Shown: positions 36,138 to 45,420, numbered from the stretch's first letter. The stretch: 64,000 nucleotides of DNA from Demequina silvatica (GCF_000971215.1 NZ_BBMA01000012.1:62001-126000), one strand, 5' to 3'. Notes: generated by a model from the letters alone, not told the origin. Numbers and translations are program-made.

Positions 36138-37304
36138 GTGACCTACCTCGACCACGCCGCCACCACGCCGCTGCGAGACAGCGCCAGGGAGGCGTGGCTC
36201 GAGGCCTCGCGCGAGCTGGGCAACCCGTCGTCGCTGCACGCGGCAGGGCGGCGCGCCCGGGCGATCGTCGAGGACGCGCGCGAGCGCATCGCCGCCGCCC
36301 TGGGGGCCGACGCGCCCGAGGTGATCCTCACCTCCGGCGGCACCGAGGCGGACAACCTCGCGGTCAAGGGCCTCCACTGGGGCCGGGCCGCGCAGGATCC
36401 CGCGCGGCGCCGCCTCATCGTGTCCGCCGTGGAGCACCACGCGGTGCTCGACCCCGCGCGCTGGCTCGCGGGCCGCGGCGACGCGGAGCTCATCGAGATC
36501 GGGGTGGACCCTGCCGGCGTGATCGACCTCGACGCGCTCGACACCGCTCTCGACCATGAGGCCTCCGCGGTCTCGGTGATGTGGGCGAACAACGAGGTCG
36601 GCACGGTCCAACCCCTCGCGGACGTGGTCGCTCTCGCGGCCGCGCACGGCGTCCCCGTCCACGCCGACGCGGTGCAGGCGCTGCCGTACCTCGACGTGCA
36701 CTTCCACCGCTCGGGCCTCGACGCGCTGACGGTGTCCGCGCATAAGGTGGGCGGCCCGGTGGGCGTGGGCGCGCTGGTCGCGAGGCGGGGCCTCCCGCTC
36801 GCTCCGCTCGCGCACGGCGGGGGGCAGCAGCGGTCGGTGCGGTCGGGCACGCTCGACGCGCCGGGCGCGGCGGCGTTCGCCGCGGCGGTGGACGATGCGG
36901 TGGCGGAGCGGGCGGCCGAGCGCGCCCGGGTCGAGCGGCTGAGGACGCACCTGGTGGAGGGGCTGCGTGCGCGCGTCCCCGAGGCGACCGTCACGGGACC
37001 CGTCGATGCCGCGCGGCGTCTGCCCGGCATCGTCCACTGCGTCATCCCGGGTGCGCGGGCGGAATCGGTGCTGTTCCTGCTCGACGCCGCGGGCGTCGCG
37101 GCCAGCTCGGGCTCCGCGTGCACGGCGGGGGTGGTGCAGTCGAGCCACGTCGCGATGGCGATGGGCTGGTCACCGGAGGACGCGGCGTGCACGCTGCGGC
37201 TCAGCCTGGGGCGGACCAGTGCGGAGGGCGACGTCGCCGCGGTGCTGGCCTCGCTGCCGGACGCGGTCGCCCGGGCGCGCGCCGCGTCGGGCCGGCCGGC
37301 CTGA
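36138..37304 (+). CDS. Cysteine desulfurase (IscS/NifS type)
   Basis: The 388-residue PLP enzyme takes sulfur from cysteine for tRNA thiolation and possibly Fe-S assembly. The sequence begins TYLDHAATTPL. It has the HH motif (VSAVEHHAV), the PLP lysine in SAHKVGGP (K203) and the catalytic loop cysteine in SSGSACTAG (C328). In related Actinobacteria this gene type directly precedes mnmA; here a 5-kb minus-strand block lies between them, but the functional pairing for 2-thiouridine synthesis still makes sense. Confidence 0.95.
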   Translation: MTYLDHAATTPLRDSAREAWLEASRELGNPSSLHAAGRRARAIVEDARERIAAALGADAPEVILTSGGTEADNLAVKGLHWGRAAQDPARRRLIVSAVEHHAVLDPARWLAGRGDAELIEIGVDPAGVIDLDALDTALDHEASAVSVMWANNEVGTVQPLADVVALAAAHGVPVHADAVQALPYLDVHFHRSGLDALTVSAHKVGGPVGVGALVARRGLPLAPLAHGGGQQRSVRSGTLDAPGAAAFAAAVDDAVAERAAERARVERLRTHLVEGLRARVPEATVTGPVDAARRLPGIVHCVIPGARAESVLFLLDAAGVAASSGSACTAGVVQSSHVAMAMGWSPEDAACTLRLSLGRTSAEGDVAAVLASLPDAVARARAASGRPA

Positions 37305-37328
37305 CGCGACGCGCGTGGCGCCCTCACC

Positions 37329-39503
37329 TCAGGGCGCGGTGCCGACGAGAGCGGAGGAGGGCTCGCCGGCCATCTCGTGGTCCTGCGTGCCGGCGCCGTG
37401 CGGGGCGGGCAGGATCCGGCCCAGCCACCGCGGCACCCACCAGGCGCGACGGCCCAGCAGCGCCATGAGCGTGGGCACCAGCAGCATGCGGATGACGGTG
37501 GCGTCGATGATGATCGACGCCGCGAGGCCCACGCCGAACACCTTGATCGTGGGATCCGCGTCGAGCACGAAGCTCGCGAACACGGCCACCATGATGACCG
37601 CCGCGATGGTGACCACGCGGCCCGAGGTGCGCATGCCCTCGACGATCGCCCCGCGCGCGTCGCCCGTCCGGTCCCCGTGCTCACGCATCGCGGTCACCAG
37701 GAACACCTCGTAGTCGGTCGACAGCCCGAACAGGACCGTGAACAGGATCATCGGCACGAACGCGTCGATGGGCACCGGGCCGTCGAGCCCGAGCAGCGAC
37801 GCGCCCCAGCCCCACTGGAACACCGCGACCACCACGCCGTACGCCGCCGCCACCGAGACCAGGTTGAGCGCGGCCGCCTTGAGCGGGATGAGCACGCTGC
37901 GGAACGCCACGGTGAGCACCAGCGCCGCGCCGGCGACCACCGCCGCGACCACCCACGGCAGCCGCGCCGCGACCCGCTCCTCGAGGTCGATGCGCGACGC
38001 CGTGGCGCCGCCCACGTGCACCTCGGCGCCGTCGACGTCGATCGCCCGCAGGTCCTCGACCAGCTGCGCGGTGGAGTCCGCGTTCGCGTCGCCCGCCGGG
38101 GTGACGCGGGACGATGCGACGGCCGGGTCCGCGTCGAGCGGCACCAGGGGCGTGGCGGAGGCGGCGCCTGTGGCGGTGATGGCCTGCGACACCTCGACGA
38201 GGCGGGGGTCGTCGGCGCCGGTGGCCGGCGGGTCGAGCGCGACCGCGACGCTGAGGGTCGCGTTGGCACCCTCGCCGAAGCGCTCGGCGCGGAGGTCGTA
38301 CGAGGCGCGCGACTGCGTGTCCTCGGGGCGGTCCCCGGGGCCGGTCATGCCGAGCGTGAAGGTGAGCGCGGGGGCGGCGAGCACGGCGAGCACCGCGAGG
38401 GCACCGAGCGTGCTGGCCCACGGGCGCCGGACCACGGCGCGCGCGACCCTGGCGATGCCGGCACCCTCCCGCGCGCCGCGCGACCGGCGGGTGGTGAGCC
38501 GGGGCCCGAGCACGGCGAGCAGCGCGGGCGTGAAGGTGAGCGCGGTGATCACCACCACGATCACCACGATCGCGGAGGCGTAGCCGAGCCAGCCGATGAA
38601 GGACACGCCCGACAGCGCGAGCGCGCAGATCGACAGCGCCACCGTGATGCCCGCGAACGCCGCGGCCGTGCCGGCGCTGGCCGCGGTGGCGACCACCGCA
38701 TCGTCCACCGGGACGCCCCTGTCGAGCAGCCGCCTCATGCGTACCACCTGGAAGAGCGCGTAGTCGATGCCGACCCCCAGGCCGATCATGGTCGCGAGCG
38801 TCGGGGCGATCTCGGGGATGGTGGTGGCGTGCGAGAGCAGGCCCAGCGAGGCGATGCCGGCGGTCACCGCCACGATCCCGGCGACGAGCGGCGTGGCCGC
38901 GGCGGCGACGGCGCCGAGGCCCAGCCCGAGCGCGACGATCGCGACGGCGATGCCGACCAGCTCGCTCGCGCGGGAGTGGTCGAGGTCCATCGCGCGTGCC
39001 AGCTCGCCGGCGTACGCGACCTCCCAGCCGTCGGCGGAGGCGTCGGCGGCGACGTCCTCGAGGTCCTCGAGCTGCGCGTCCGTGAGGGCGTCCGTGTCGA
39101 TCGGCATCGAGACCGACACCGCGGTGCCGTCGGGGGACAGCGCGCCCGTCGCGGCCGCCCGTTCGGGCTGGTCGAGGGGGTTGACGAGGGGGTCGTCGAG
39201 CGCCGAGCCCGCGGCGGCGGACACGTCCTCCACGAGCGCGTCGACGCGCGCCGCGGCCTCGGGCGCCGCGAGGGAGTCGGGCGCGGCGACGATCATGCTC
39301 GAGCCCGCGCCCTCCGAGGCGTCGGCGAGAAGCGCCGCCGCGGCCTCCGAGTCGGAGCCGGGGATCTCGAGCTCGTCGGAGTAGGCGCCGCCCAGCGCGC
39401 CGAACGTCAGCGCGAGGGCGATCACGAGAGCCGCCCAGGCGGCGAGGACGGTGCGCGGGCGTCGCGCGGCGAGGCGGGCGAGCGCGGTGATGGCGTGGGT
39501 CAT
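37329..39503 (-). CDS. MMPL-family RND transporter
   Basis: The 724-residue protein has about twelve membrane helices in two halves, each with a large extracytoplasmic domain after the first helix of the half. The GLGVGIDYALF and GLSTDYEVFL stretches in the helices carry the acidic proton-relay residues typical of MMPL proteins. Substrates in this family are lipids or hydrophobic small molecules. Its start overlaps the LmeA-like gene by 4 bases, so export or handling of an envelope lipid is a reasonable inference. The dispersed 10-mer occurs at 38109 and 38697. Confidence 0.93.
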   Translation of the reverse strand: MTHAITALARLAARRPRTVLAAWAALVIALALTFGALGGAYSDELEIPGSDSEAAAALLADASEGAGSSMIVAAPDSLAAPEAAARVDALVEDVSAAAGSALDDPLVNPLDQPERAAATGALSPDGTAVSVSMPIDTDALTDAQLEDLEDVAADASADGWEVAYAGELARAMDLDHSRASELVGIAVAIVALGLGLGAVAAAATPLVAGIVAVTAGIASLGLLSHATTIPEIAPTLATMIGLGVGIDYALFQVVRMRRLLDRGVPVDDAVVATAASAGTAAAFAGITVALSICALALSGVSFIGWLGYASAIVVIVVVITALTFTPALLAVLGPRLTTRRSRGAREGAGIARVARAVVRRPWASTLGALAVLAVLAAPALTFTLGMTGPGDRPEDTQSRASYDLRAERFGEGANATLSVAVALDPPATGADDPRLVEVSQAITATGAASATPLVPLDADPAVASSRVTPAGDANADSTAQLVEDLRAIDVDGAEVHVGGATASRIDLEERVAARLPWVVAAVVAGAALVLTVAFRSVLIPLKAAALNLVSVAAAYGVVVAVFQWGWGASLLGLDGPVPIDAFVPMILFTVLFGLSTDYEVFLVTAMREHGDRTGDARGAIVEGMRTSGRVVTIAAVIMVAVFASFVLDADPTIKVFGVGLAASIIIDATVIRMLLVPTLMALLGRRAWWVPRWLGRILPAPHGAGTQDHEMAGEPSSALVGTAP

Positions 39504-40078
39504 GAATCCTCCAGGGGCGTGCAGTCGTGGGAGTCGGGGGAGACGGTGAAGGCGAGGCGGACGCCGTCCGCGGTGACGGCCGCGGCGTCGACGCCCACGC
39601 CGGGGCAGCGGTCGCCGAGCGGCCGGTCGAGGGTCATGGTCGTGCGGTCCCCCAGCACCAGGGCCGCGGGCACCTGGAGGCCCGCGGCCTCGACGGACAG
39701 CACGGTCGCGGTGAGGGACGCGTCCGCGGCGGACAGGCCCACCCAGACGGTGGCGGGCCGGCCGGCGGCGCCCAGCGCGACCTCGAGGCCGAGCGCGCCG
39801 TCGGTCAGCGTGACGCCGTCGAGGTCGACGCCGGCGGCCTCCGCGAGCCGCGGCGCGAGCAGGTCCTCGACCGCGGGCGCGTCGAGGGTGACGGCGACGG
39901 GGACGCGGCGCGTGGCGAGGGCGAGCAGCGCCGAGCTGCCGACGAACTGCGGGGGCGTGGACGCGGTCGGGGACGCGAGGCGGGAGTGGATCGCGGCGCG
40001 CGCGGCGATCTCACCGGCCGCGAGAGCGGCGCCGACCACGCCGACGATCACGATCGCGGTGAGGGTGCGAGGGGGCAT
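39500..40078 (-). CDS. LmeA-like DUF2993 lipid-binding envelope protein
   Basis: The 192-residue product has an N-terminal membrane anchor or signal (ALTAIVIVGVVGAALAAGEIAARAA region, residues about 5-28) and a DUF2993-type domain with VAVTLDAPAVEDLLAPRLAE and a late VDAAAVTADGVRLAFTVS. LmeA of mycobacteria, in this family, binds phospholipid and acts in lipomannan biosynthesis. Here it overlaps an MMPL gene and follows a two-component system, so it is probably part of a regulated envelope-lipid operon. Confidence 0.75.
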   Translation of the reverse strand: MPPRTLTAIVIVGVVGAALAAGEIAARAAIHSRLASPTASTPPQFVGSSALLALATRRVPVAVTLDAPAVEDLLAPRLAEAAGVDLDGVTLTDGALGLEVALGAAGRPATVWVGLSAADASLTATVLSVEAAGLQVPAALVLGDRTTMTLDRPLGDRCPGVGVDAAAVTADGVRLAFTVSPDSHDCTPLEDS

Positions 40079-40100
40079 GGCCCCACCTCATCGCGCGGGC

Positions 40101-40168
40101 CTGATGGTGCCCTGATGCGATCCTGACGGTTCGCTGACGGTCAGGGCGTCAGGGCGTCAGGGTGTCAG
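40101..40168. promoter_or_regulatory. Direct-repeat array before the LmeA-MMPL operon
   Basis: CTGAYG occurs four times at exactly 11-base steps (40101, 40112, 40123, 40134), the spacing bound by OmpR/PhoB-type response regulators. Next to it, TCAGGGCG is repeated at 8-base steps (40141, 40149, 40157, then TCAG at 40165), running into the end of the kinase gene. The regulator encoded at 41535-42212 is the obvious candidate to bind here. Confidence 0.6.
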
Positions 40169-41538
40169 CGAGTGGGTGCGTCCGCCCCGGGCAGCCACAG
40201 CCGGAAGGTCGCTCCCGGCGCCCGGTCGAGCAGCGCGACCCGTCCGCCGTGTGCGCGCGCGACGGCGCTCACGATCGCGAGCCCCAGGCCCGAGTGCCGC
40301 GGATTGCCCGGCGCCCCGGAGAAGAAGCGGTCGAACACGCGGTCGCGGAGCTCCGGCGGCACGCCCGGTCCGTGGTCCGAGACCTCCACCGCGACGCCGC
40401 CGTCCCGCGCCGCAACGGTGACCTCCACCGCGACGCCGCCGTGCTGGACGGCGTTGCCGACCAGGTTGCGCAGCGCGCGCCGCAGCGCTCCCGTGTCCCC
40501 GGCCATGGTCGGCAGCCCGGGCGCGACGGCGCACGTGATGCACGCCTCCGGCGCGACCACGGCGGCGTCGGCGACCACCTCGCGCGCGAGCGCACCCACG
40601 TCCACGGGCTCGCGTGGGCCGGTCGGGTCCGCGTCGAGGCGCGCGAGCAGCGCGAGCTCGTCCACGATCCCGGCGAGCTCCTCGGCCGCCCCGACCACGC
40701 GCTCGATCGCGTGCCGCGCGCGCGGGTCCGCGGGGTCGGCGTGGAGCGCCACCTCGCCCCAGCCCTGCACCTTCGCGACGGGGGTGCGCAGCTCGTGGGA
40801 GGCGTCGGCGACGAAGTCGCGCACCGCGCGCTCGGCCTCCGTACGGCGGCGGAGGGCGTCGTCGACGGAGGCCGCCAGGATCGCCGTCTCGCGGAACGGC
40901 CCGCCGTCGGGGAGCGGCTCGGGCTCGCCCGTGCGCGCGATCCGGGCCGACGTCGCGGCGATCTCGCGCACCGGGGCGATGGACCGGCGCACCACCGCGC
41001 GCGCGACCAGCGCGAGCGCCACCGTCGCGATGACCGCCACGACCACGGCGATGGCCGACACCCGCGCCACCGTGGCTCGGTCGGACGTGACGTCGAGCGC
41101 GACCAGCACCCGATCGACCTCGATCGCGTCGCCCGAGGCGTCCGTGAGGCCGAGAGCCTCGGTCTCGATCACCCGCGCGACGTAGGTCCGGTCGCCCGAC
41201 TCGAAGCGGACCTCGGGGCCCGGCGCCGCGTCGACCGGCAGCCGGGAGATGTCGAGCGCGTCGGGGGCGATCGCGGTGACAGCCCCGTCCTCGGCGACGA
41301 AGGCGATCGCGCCGCCGGTGGGGAGCACGCGGGACACCCGGGCCTCGTTGAGCGTGGTGCCCGCCGCATCGGCGCGCTCGACGGTGGTGATCGCGGCGTC
41401 GAGGTTATCCGACGTGGCGCCCCGCAGGTGCAGCGCGAGCACCAGCACGAGCGCGCCGGTGACCAGCAGCAACCCCACCGCGAGCACCGCCACCACGCGC
41501 ACCACCAGCGTGCGCTCGAGCGAGCGCGCCTGCGTCAC
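40165..41538 (-). CDS. Sensor histidine kinase
   Basis: The 457-residue membrane kinase has two helices (about 12-35 and 160-182) flanking an extracytoplasmic sensor region, then HAMP, a phosphoacceptor domain with DASHELRTPVA (H248), and an ATPase domain with N, G1 (DHGPGVP) and G2 (GLGLAIV) boxes. Its start overlaps the response-regulator stop by 4 bases, so the two are coupled. The signal is unknown; the downstream lipid-handling genes suggest envelope stress. Confidence 0.94.
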   Translation of the reverse strand: MTQARSLERTLVVRVVAVLAVGLLLVTGALVLVLALHLRGATSDNLDAAITTVERADAAGTTLNEARVSRVLPTGGAIAFVAEDGAVTAIAPDALDISRLPVDAAPGPEVRFESGDRTYVARVIETEALGLTDASGDAIEVDRVLVALDVTSDRATVARVSAIAVVVAVIATVALALVARAVVRRSIAPVREIAATSARIARTGEPEPLPDGGPFRETAILAASVDDALRRRTEAERAVRDFVADASHELRTPVAKVQGWGEVALHADPADPRARHAIERVVGAAEELAGIVDELALLARLDADPTGPREPVDVGALAREVVADAAVVAPEACITCAVAPGLPTMAGDTGALRRALRNLVGNAVQHGGVAVEVTVAARDGGVAVEVSDHGPGVPPELRDRVFDRFFSGAPGNPRHSGLGLAIVSAVARAHGGRVALLDRAPGATFRLWLPGADAPTR

Positions 41539-42212
41539 GCGGGATCCCGCAGGACGTACCCGAACCCGCGCACGGTGCGGATGAGCTCGGGCTCGCCCAG
41601 CTTGCGCCGCAGCGTCGACACGAACCGCTCGACCACCTGGCCGTCCCCGCCGAAGTCGTACCCCCAGATCTCCTCGAGCAGCTGCGCCTTCGACAGCACG
41701 CGGCCCTCGTTGCGCACCAGGTGCTCGAGCAGGCGGAACTCGGTGGGGGTGAGGTCCAGGCGGACGCCCCCGCGCGACGCGGTGACGGCGTCGAGATCGA
41801 TGACGAGGCCCGCGATCTCGAGCGCGGCGACGGTGGCGAGCCCGCCGCGACGGCGCAGCACGGCCTCCACGCGCGCGAGCAGGGTGGAGACGCGGAAGGG
41901 CTTCCCGACCACGTCGTCGGCGCCGCCGCGAAGGCCGCGCACGTGCTCGTCCTCACGGCCGTCCGCCGTCACGATGATGACCCCGACGTCCGCGTGACGC
42001 GCGGCGAGATGCGACACCAGGTCCTGACCCGACCCGTCGGGCAGCCCCAGGTCGACGAGCGCGAGATCCGGAGCGTCCGCGCGGAGCGCGTCGCGCGCCT
42101 CGGCGATCGAGCCGGCGACCCGGACCGTGTGGCCGGCCATCCCCAGCACTGTCGCCAGCAGGTCGGCCATGTCGGGGTCGTCCTCGACCACCAGCACGGA
42201 TGCCTCTGCCAC
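41535..42212 (-). CDS. OmpR-family response regulator
   Basis: The 225-residue protein has a receiver domain with acidic pocket EDD (residues 10-12), phosphoacceptor D54 (ALVDLGLPDG) and K104 (VGKPF), and a winged-helix DNA-binding domain (LTPTEFRLLEHLVRN, VERFVSTLRRKLG, IRTVRGFGYVL). GTG 42212 has GGGGAGG upstream. It is first in the unit with the kinase and probably binds the 11-bp direct repeats at 40101-40139. Confidence 0.95.
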   Translation of the reverse strand: MAEASVLVVEDDPDMADLLATVLGMAGHTVRVAGSIAEARDALRADAPDLALVDLGLPDGSGQDLVSHLAARHADVGVIIVTADGREDEHVRGLRGGADDVVGKPFRVSTLLARVEAVLRRRGGLATVAALEIAGLVIDLDAVTASRGGVRLDLTPTEFRLLEHLVRNEGRVLSKAQLLEEIWGYDFGGDGQVVERFVSTLRRKLGEPELIRTVRGFGYVLRDPA

Positions 42213-42275
42213 GGCGCCTCCCCGACCTCGCGATGCGGTCCAGTATGGCCCGTGCCCGTGCGGCGACCGCCCACG

Positions 42276-42303
42276 TACACTTGACGGGTTCCGAACCGGG
42301 AGG
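42276..42303 (+). promoter_or_regulatory. mnmA promoter -10 and ribosome-binding site
   Basis: TACACT at 42276-42281 is a likely -10 element and GGGAGG at 42298-42303 precedes ATG 42309 by 5 bases, giving a leader of about 20 bases. Confidence 0.45.
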
Positions 42304-42308
42304 CCCTG

Positions 42309-43385
42309 ATGCGCGTGCTCGCAGCCCTGTCCGGCGGGGTCGACTCCGCCGTCGCGGCCGCGCGCGCGAAGGACGCGGGCCACGACGTGGTGGGCGTCCA
42401 CATGGCGCTGTCCCGCTCGCGCGCGGAGCATCGCAGCGGCTCGCGCGGCTGCTGCAGCCTCGAGGACGCGAACGACGCGGCGCGGGCCGCGGACAGGCTC
42501 GGCATCCCGTACTACGTGTGGGACCTGTCCGACGAGTTCCACGACACCGTGGTCGCCGACTTCCTGTCCGAGTACGCCGCGGGCCGCACCCCCAACCCGT
42601 GCGTGCGCTGCAACGAGCACATCAAGTTCGACACCCTGCTCGAGCGCGGCATCGCGCTCGGCTTCGACGCGGTGTGCACCGGCCACTACGCGCGGATCGA
42701 CCTGCGCGAGGACGGCGTGCGCGAGCTGCACCGCGCCGCGGACGCCGCCAAGGACCAGAGCTACGTGCTCGCGGTCATGGGCGCGGACCGCCTGGCGCGG
42801 GCGATGTTCCCGCTGGGCACCGTCGCGTCGAAGGCGGAGGTGCGCGCGGAGGCCGTCGCGCGCGGGCTCGGGGTGTCGAACAAGCCCGACTCCTACGACA
42901 TCTGCTTCGTCGCCGACGGCGACACCAAGGGCTTCCTCGAGCGCGAGCTGGGGGAGAGGCCGGGCGAGATCCTCGACGAGCACGGCGCCGTCGTGGGCGC
43001 CCACACGGGCGCGTACGCCTTCACGGTGGGCCAGCGCAAGGGTCTGCGCCTGCCGCGCCCGGCCGCGGACGGCGCGCCTCGCTACGTCACCGGGATCGAC
43101 ACCGCGCGCAACGTGGTCACCGTGGGCCCCGAGACCCTGCTGAGCGTGCGCACCCTGGTCGGCGAGGACGTGGTGTGGCTCGCCCCCGACGTCCCGGCGC
43201 GCGAGGACACCGCGGTCGAGGTGCAGGTGCGCGCGCACGGCGCACCCGTCGCGGGCACCGTCCGGAGGGACGATGCGCGGGTCACCGTCGCGCTCGAAGA
43301 GCCGATGCGCGGGGTCGCCGCGGGCCAGTCGCTGGTGATCTACCAGGGATCACGGGTGCTCGGCCAGGCGACGCTCGCGCGCTAG
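42309..43385 (+). CDS. mnmA: tRNA-specific 2-thiouridylase MnmA
   Basis: MnmA puts sulfur on U34 of tRNAs for Lys, Glu and Gln, using sulfur relayed from a cysteine desulfurase. The 358-residue protein has the PP-loop SGGVDS (residues 8-13), the catalytic cysteines C101 (within CVRC, C98/C101) and C199 ([10 protein letters not shown]), and the GHYAR and TVGQRKGL signatures. The desulfurase at 36138 is its likely sulfur donor. The dispersed 10-mer is in frame at 43268. Confidence 0.97.
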   Translation: MRVLAALSGGVDSAVAAARAKDAGHDVVGVHMALSRSRAEHRSGSRGCCSLEDANDAARAADRLGIPYYVWDLSDEFHDTVVADFLSEYAAGRTPNPCVRCNEHIKFDTLLERGIALGFDAVCTGHYARIDLREDGVRELHRAADAAKDQSYVLAVMGADRLARAMFPLGTVASKAEVRAEAVARGLGVSNKPDSYDICFVADGDTKGFLERELGERPGEILDEHGAVVGAHTGAYAFTVGQRKGLRLPRPAADGAPRYVTGIDTARNVVTVGPETLLSVRTLVGEDVVWLAPDVPAREDTAVEVQVRAHGAPVAGTVRRDDARVTVALEEPMRGVAAGQSLVIYQGSRVLGQATLAR

Positions 43386-43397
43386 GCGCCCGCGCCC

Positions 43398-43817
43398 TCA
43401 GCCGGCGTACGGCTCGAGGTCCTCGTCCTGCACCAGGAACACCTCGTCCCACTCGTTGAGCACGCATCCCGCGGGGATCGTCACCCCGGTGGCGGTGGTC
43501 GCGTCGACGAACCCGCCGCCTGCGGAGATGGCGTCCCCGACCGCGTACGTCGCTCCCCCGTAGGACAGGTATCCGGCCCGCGAGTCCCACGTGGCGAGCG
43601 ATCGCGGGAACGCCGAGACGGCCTCGCCTACGTAGAGGCAGCCGCCCTCGAGGCGCAGCTCGCCCTCGAGCAGCGCCGCCATCCCGCCGTCGCGCGGGTC
43701 CCAGTCGTAGCGCGCGACCGGGCTGTCGGGGTCGTCGATGTCCTGCTGGGCCGGGCCGGCGCATGCCGCGCACGCCGCGCTCGCGACGAGCATCGCCCCT
43801 GCTAGGAGAGCCCTCAT
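43398..43817 (-). CDS. Small lipoprotein, hypothetical
   Basis: The 139-residue product starts MRALLAGAMLVASAACAACAG; ASAAC or ACAAC can serve as the lipobox. The mature part is acidic and beta-rich (GGCLYVGEAVSAFPRSLATW, GATYAVGDAISAGGGFVDA) with two cysteines besides the lipobox. No family is recognised. An upstream ATG at 43868 is possible but would put the signal sequence inside the protein. It is convergent with mnmA. Confidence 0.7.
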   Translation of the reverse strand: MRALLAGAMLVASAACAACAGPAQQDIDDPDSPVARYDWDPRDGGMAALLEGELRLEGGCLYVGEAVSAFPRSLATWDSRAGYLSYGGATYAVGDAISAGGGFVDATTATGVTIPAGCVLNEWDEVFLVQDEDLEPYAG

Positions 43818-43922
43818 GGGTCGATCATCGCGGGGCCACCCGGCCCCGTCCAAGGGGCGCACGGTCACGATCAGGTCACCCCCGCATCGTCCCCCGTGCC
43901 GGCCGCGCCGCGTGTTCGTAAC

Positions 43923-44032
43923 GTTTCGGCCACGAAACTGTCACGCGCGGTCGAAACGGTTTGACAGCGTCCGGGGGTGGGCAATACGTTGATCGCGATG
44001 CGAGAGAGCGCTCTCACAACGAGAGCGCTCTC
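43923..44032. promoter_or_regulatory. Cellobiose-type operon promoter and operators
   Basis: TTGACA (43961-43966) is a canonical -35, with a -10-like AATACGTT at 43983-43990. Downstream lie two perfect 12-bp palindromes GAGAGCGCTCTC (44004-44015 and 44021-44032), 17 bp centre to centre. They share the GAGCGCTC core of CebR/CelR operators (TGGGAGCGCTCCCA). TCGAAACGGTTTGA (43951-43964) overlaps the -35 and looks like a second LacI-type site, and GTTTCG-GCCA-CGAAAC (43923-43938) lies further up. Confidence 0.65.
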
Positions 44033-44075
44033 ACGGTCACCGCACAGCAGTACGGACACACACAAAGGAGTGAAC

Positions 44076-45410
44076 GTGAGCCTCTCACGACGCAAGACCA
44101 CGTTCGGGTTCGCCGCGGGAGCCGCGACCCTTGCCATCGCGCTCGCGGGCTGCGGCTCGTCGAGCGAGCCCACCTCGTCGAACACGGCCACGGCCGGCGG
44201 CGGCAGCGGCGATGAGCCCGTCACCCTGACGCTGGCGACGTTCAACCAGTTCGGCTACTCGGCCGACTCCGAGGGCGGCGCGGACTACGCGTACGACCTC
44301 ATCGCGGAGTACGAGGAGCTGCACCCGAACGTCACGATCGTCTACAACGTCGCCGACACCTCGAACACCGCCCGCGAGAACTTCTTCACGAAGCTCGGCC
44401 CCGGCGGCCTCGCGGACGTCGAGGCGATCGAGGTCGACTGGCTGCCCGAGGCCATGCAGTACTCGGACATGCTCGCGGACCTCACCAACGCGGACCTCGA
44501 CGGCAACTGGCTCGACTGGAAGGTCCAGGCCGCCACCGACGCCGACGGCCGTCTCATCGCGTACGGCACCGACATCGGCCCCGAGGCCATCTGCTACAAC
44601 GTGGACGCCTTCGAGGAGGCCGGCCTGCCGACCGACCCGACCGAGGTCGCCGCCGCGATCGACGGCGACTGGAGCAAGTTCTTCGACCTCGGCGCGCAGT
44701 ACACCGAGGCGACCGGCAAGGGCTTCTACGAGGAGAACGCCGCCGTGCTGCAGGGCATGATCGGCCAGCTCGAGGCGCCCTACGAGGACCCGGCGACCGA
44801 CGAGATCGTCGCGCTCGACAACCCCGAGGTCAAGGCCGTCTACGACGAGCTCACCGCCGCGTCCGAGGCGGGCCTGTCCGCCGGCCTCCAGCAGTGGGGC
44901 GACGACTGGGCGGCCGGCATGGCCAACGGCGACTACGCCGTGACCCTGTGCCCCGCGTGGTTCCTCGGCGTCATCGAGGGCAACGCCCCCGAGGGCAACT
45001 GGGACATCGCCAACGCGTTCCCGAACGGCGGCGGCAACTGGGGCGGCTCGTACCTGACCGTCCCGGCCAGCGGCGCCAACGTCGAGGCGGCGACCGAGTT
45101 CGCCGCGTGGCTCACCGCCCCCGAGCAGCAGGCCAAGGCGTTCGAGAACGTCGGCGCCTTCCCGAGCTCGCCCGACGCCGCGGCCTCCGACGCCGTGCAG
45201 AGCTACACCCGTGAGTTCTTCAACGACGCGCCCGCCGGTGAGATCTACGCCGAGCGTGCCGCCGCCGTCACGGTGTCGCCGTACAAGGGTTCGCACTACT
45301 TCCAGGTGAACGACGCCATGGTCAACGCGCTGCGCCGCGTGGACGAGGGCACCATGAACGCCGCGGACTCGTGGGCCCAGTTCGAGGCCGACGTGCAGGC
45401 GATCGGCTAA
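44076..45410 (+). CDS. ABC transporter sugar-binding lipoprotein (CebE-like)
   Basis: The 444-residue product has a lipoprotein signal with lipobox ALAGC (C26) and a family 1 solute-binding fold (LTLATFNQFGYSADSEGGADYAYDLIAEYEELHPNV split over residues about 50-85). It resembles CebE, the cellobiose/cellotriose-binding protein of Streptomyces. I chose GTG 44076 because AAAGGAG lies five bases before it; GTG 44070 is in frame but overlaps that site. CebR-type operators lie upstream, permeases and a LacI regulator downstream. Confidence 0.9.
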   Translation: MSLSRRKTTFGFAAGAATLAIALAGCGSSSEPTSSNTATAGGGSGDEPVTLTLATFNQFGYSADSEGGADYAYDLIAEYEELHPNVTIVYNVADTSNTARENFFTKLGPGGLADVEAIEVDWLPEAMQYSDMLADLTNADLDGNWLDWKVQAATDADGRLIAYGTDIGPEAICYNVDAFEEAGLPTDPTEVAAAIDGDWSKFFDLGAQYTEATGKGFYEENAAVLQGMIGQLEAPYEDPATDEIVALDNPEVKAVYDELTAASEAGLSAGLQQWGDDWAAGMANGDYAVTLCPAWFLGVIEGNAPEGNWDIANAFPNGGGNWGGSYLTVPASGANVEAATEFAAWLTAPEQQAKAFENVGAFPSSPDAAASDAVQSYTREFFNDAPAGEIYAERAAAVTVSPYKGSHYFQVNDAMVNALRRVDEGTMNAADSWAQFEADVQAIG

Positions 45411-45420
45411 CACGCTGAAC

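Noticed and set aside
37305-42300. The inverted block as a recent horizontally acquired island
   Set aside because: Base composition and the dispersed 10-mer (38109, 38697) match the surroundings, and no integrase, tRNA or flanking repeats are present.
43883-43892. The dispersed 10-mer as an operator of the cellobiose-type operon
   Set aside because: The same 10-mer occurs inside many unrelated genes, so its position about 70 bases before this promoter is not specific.
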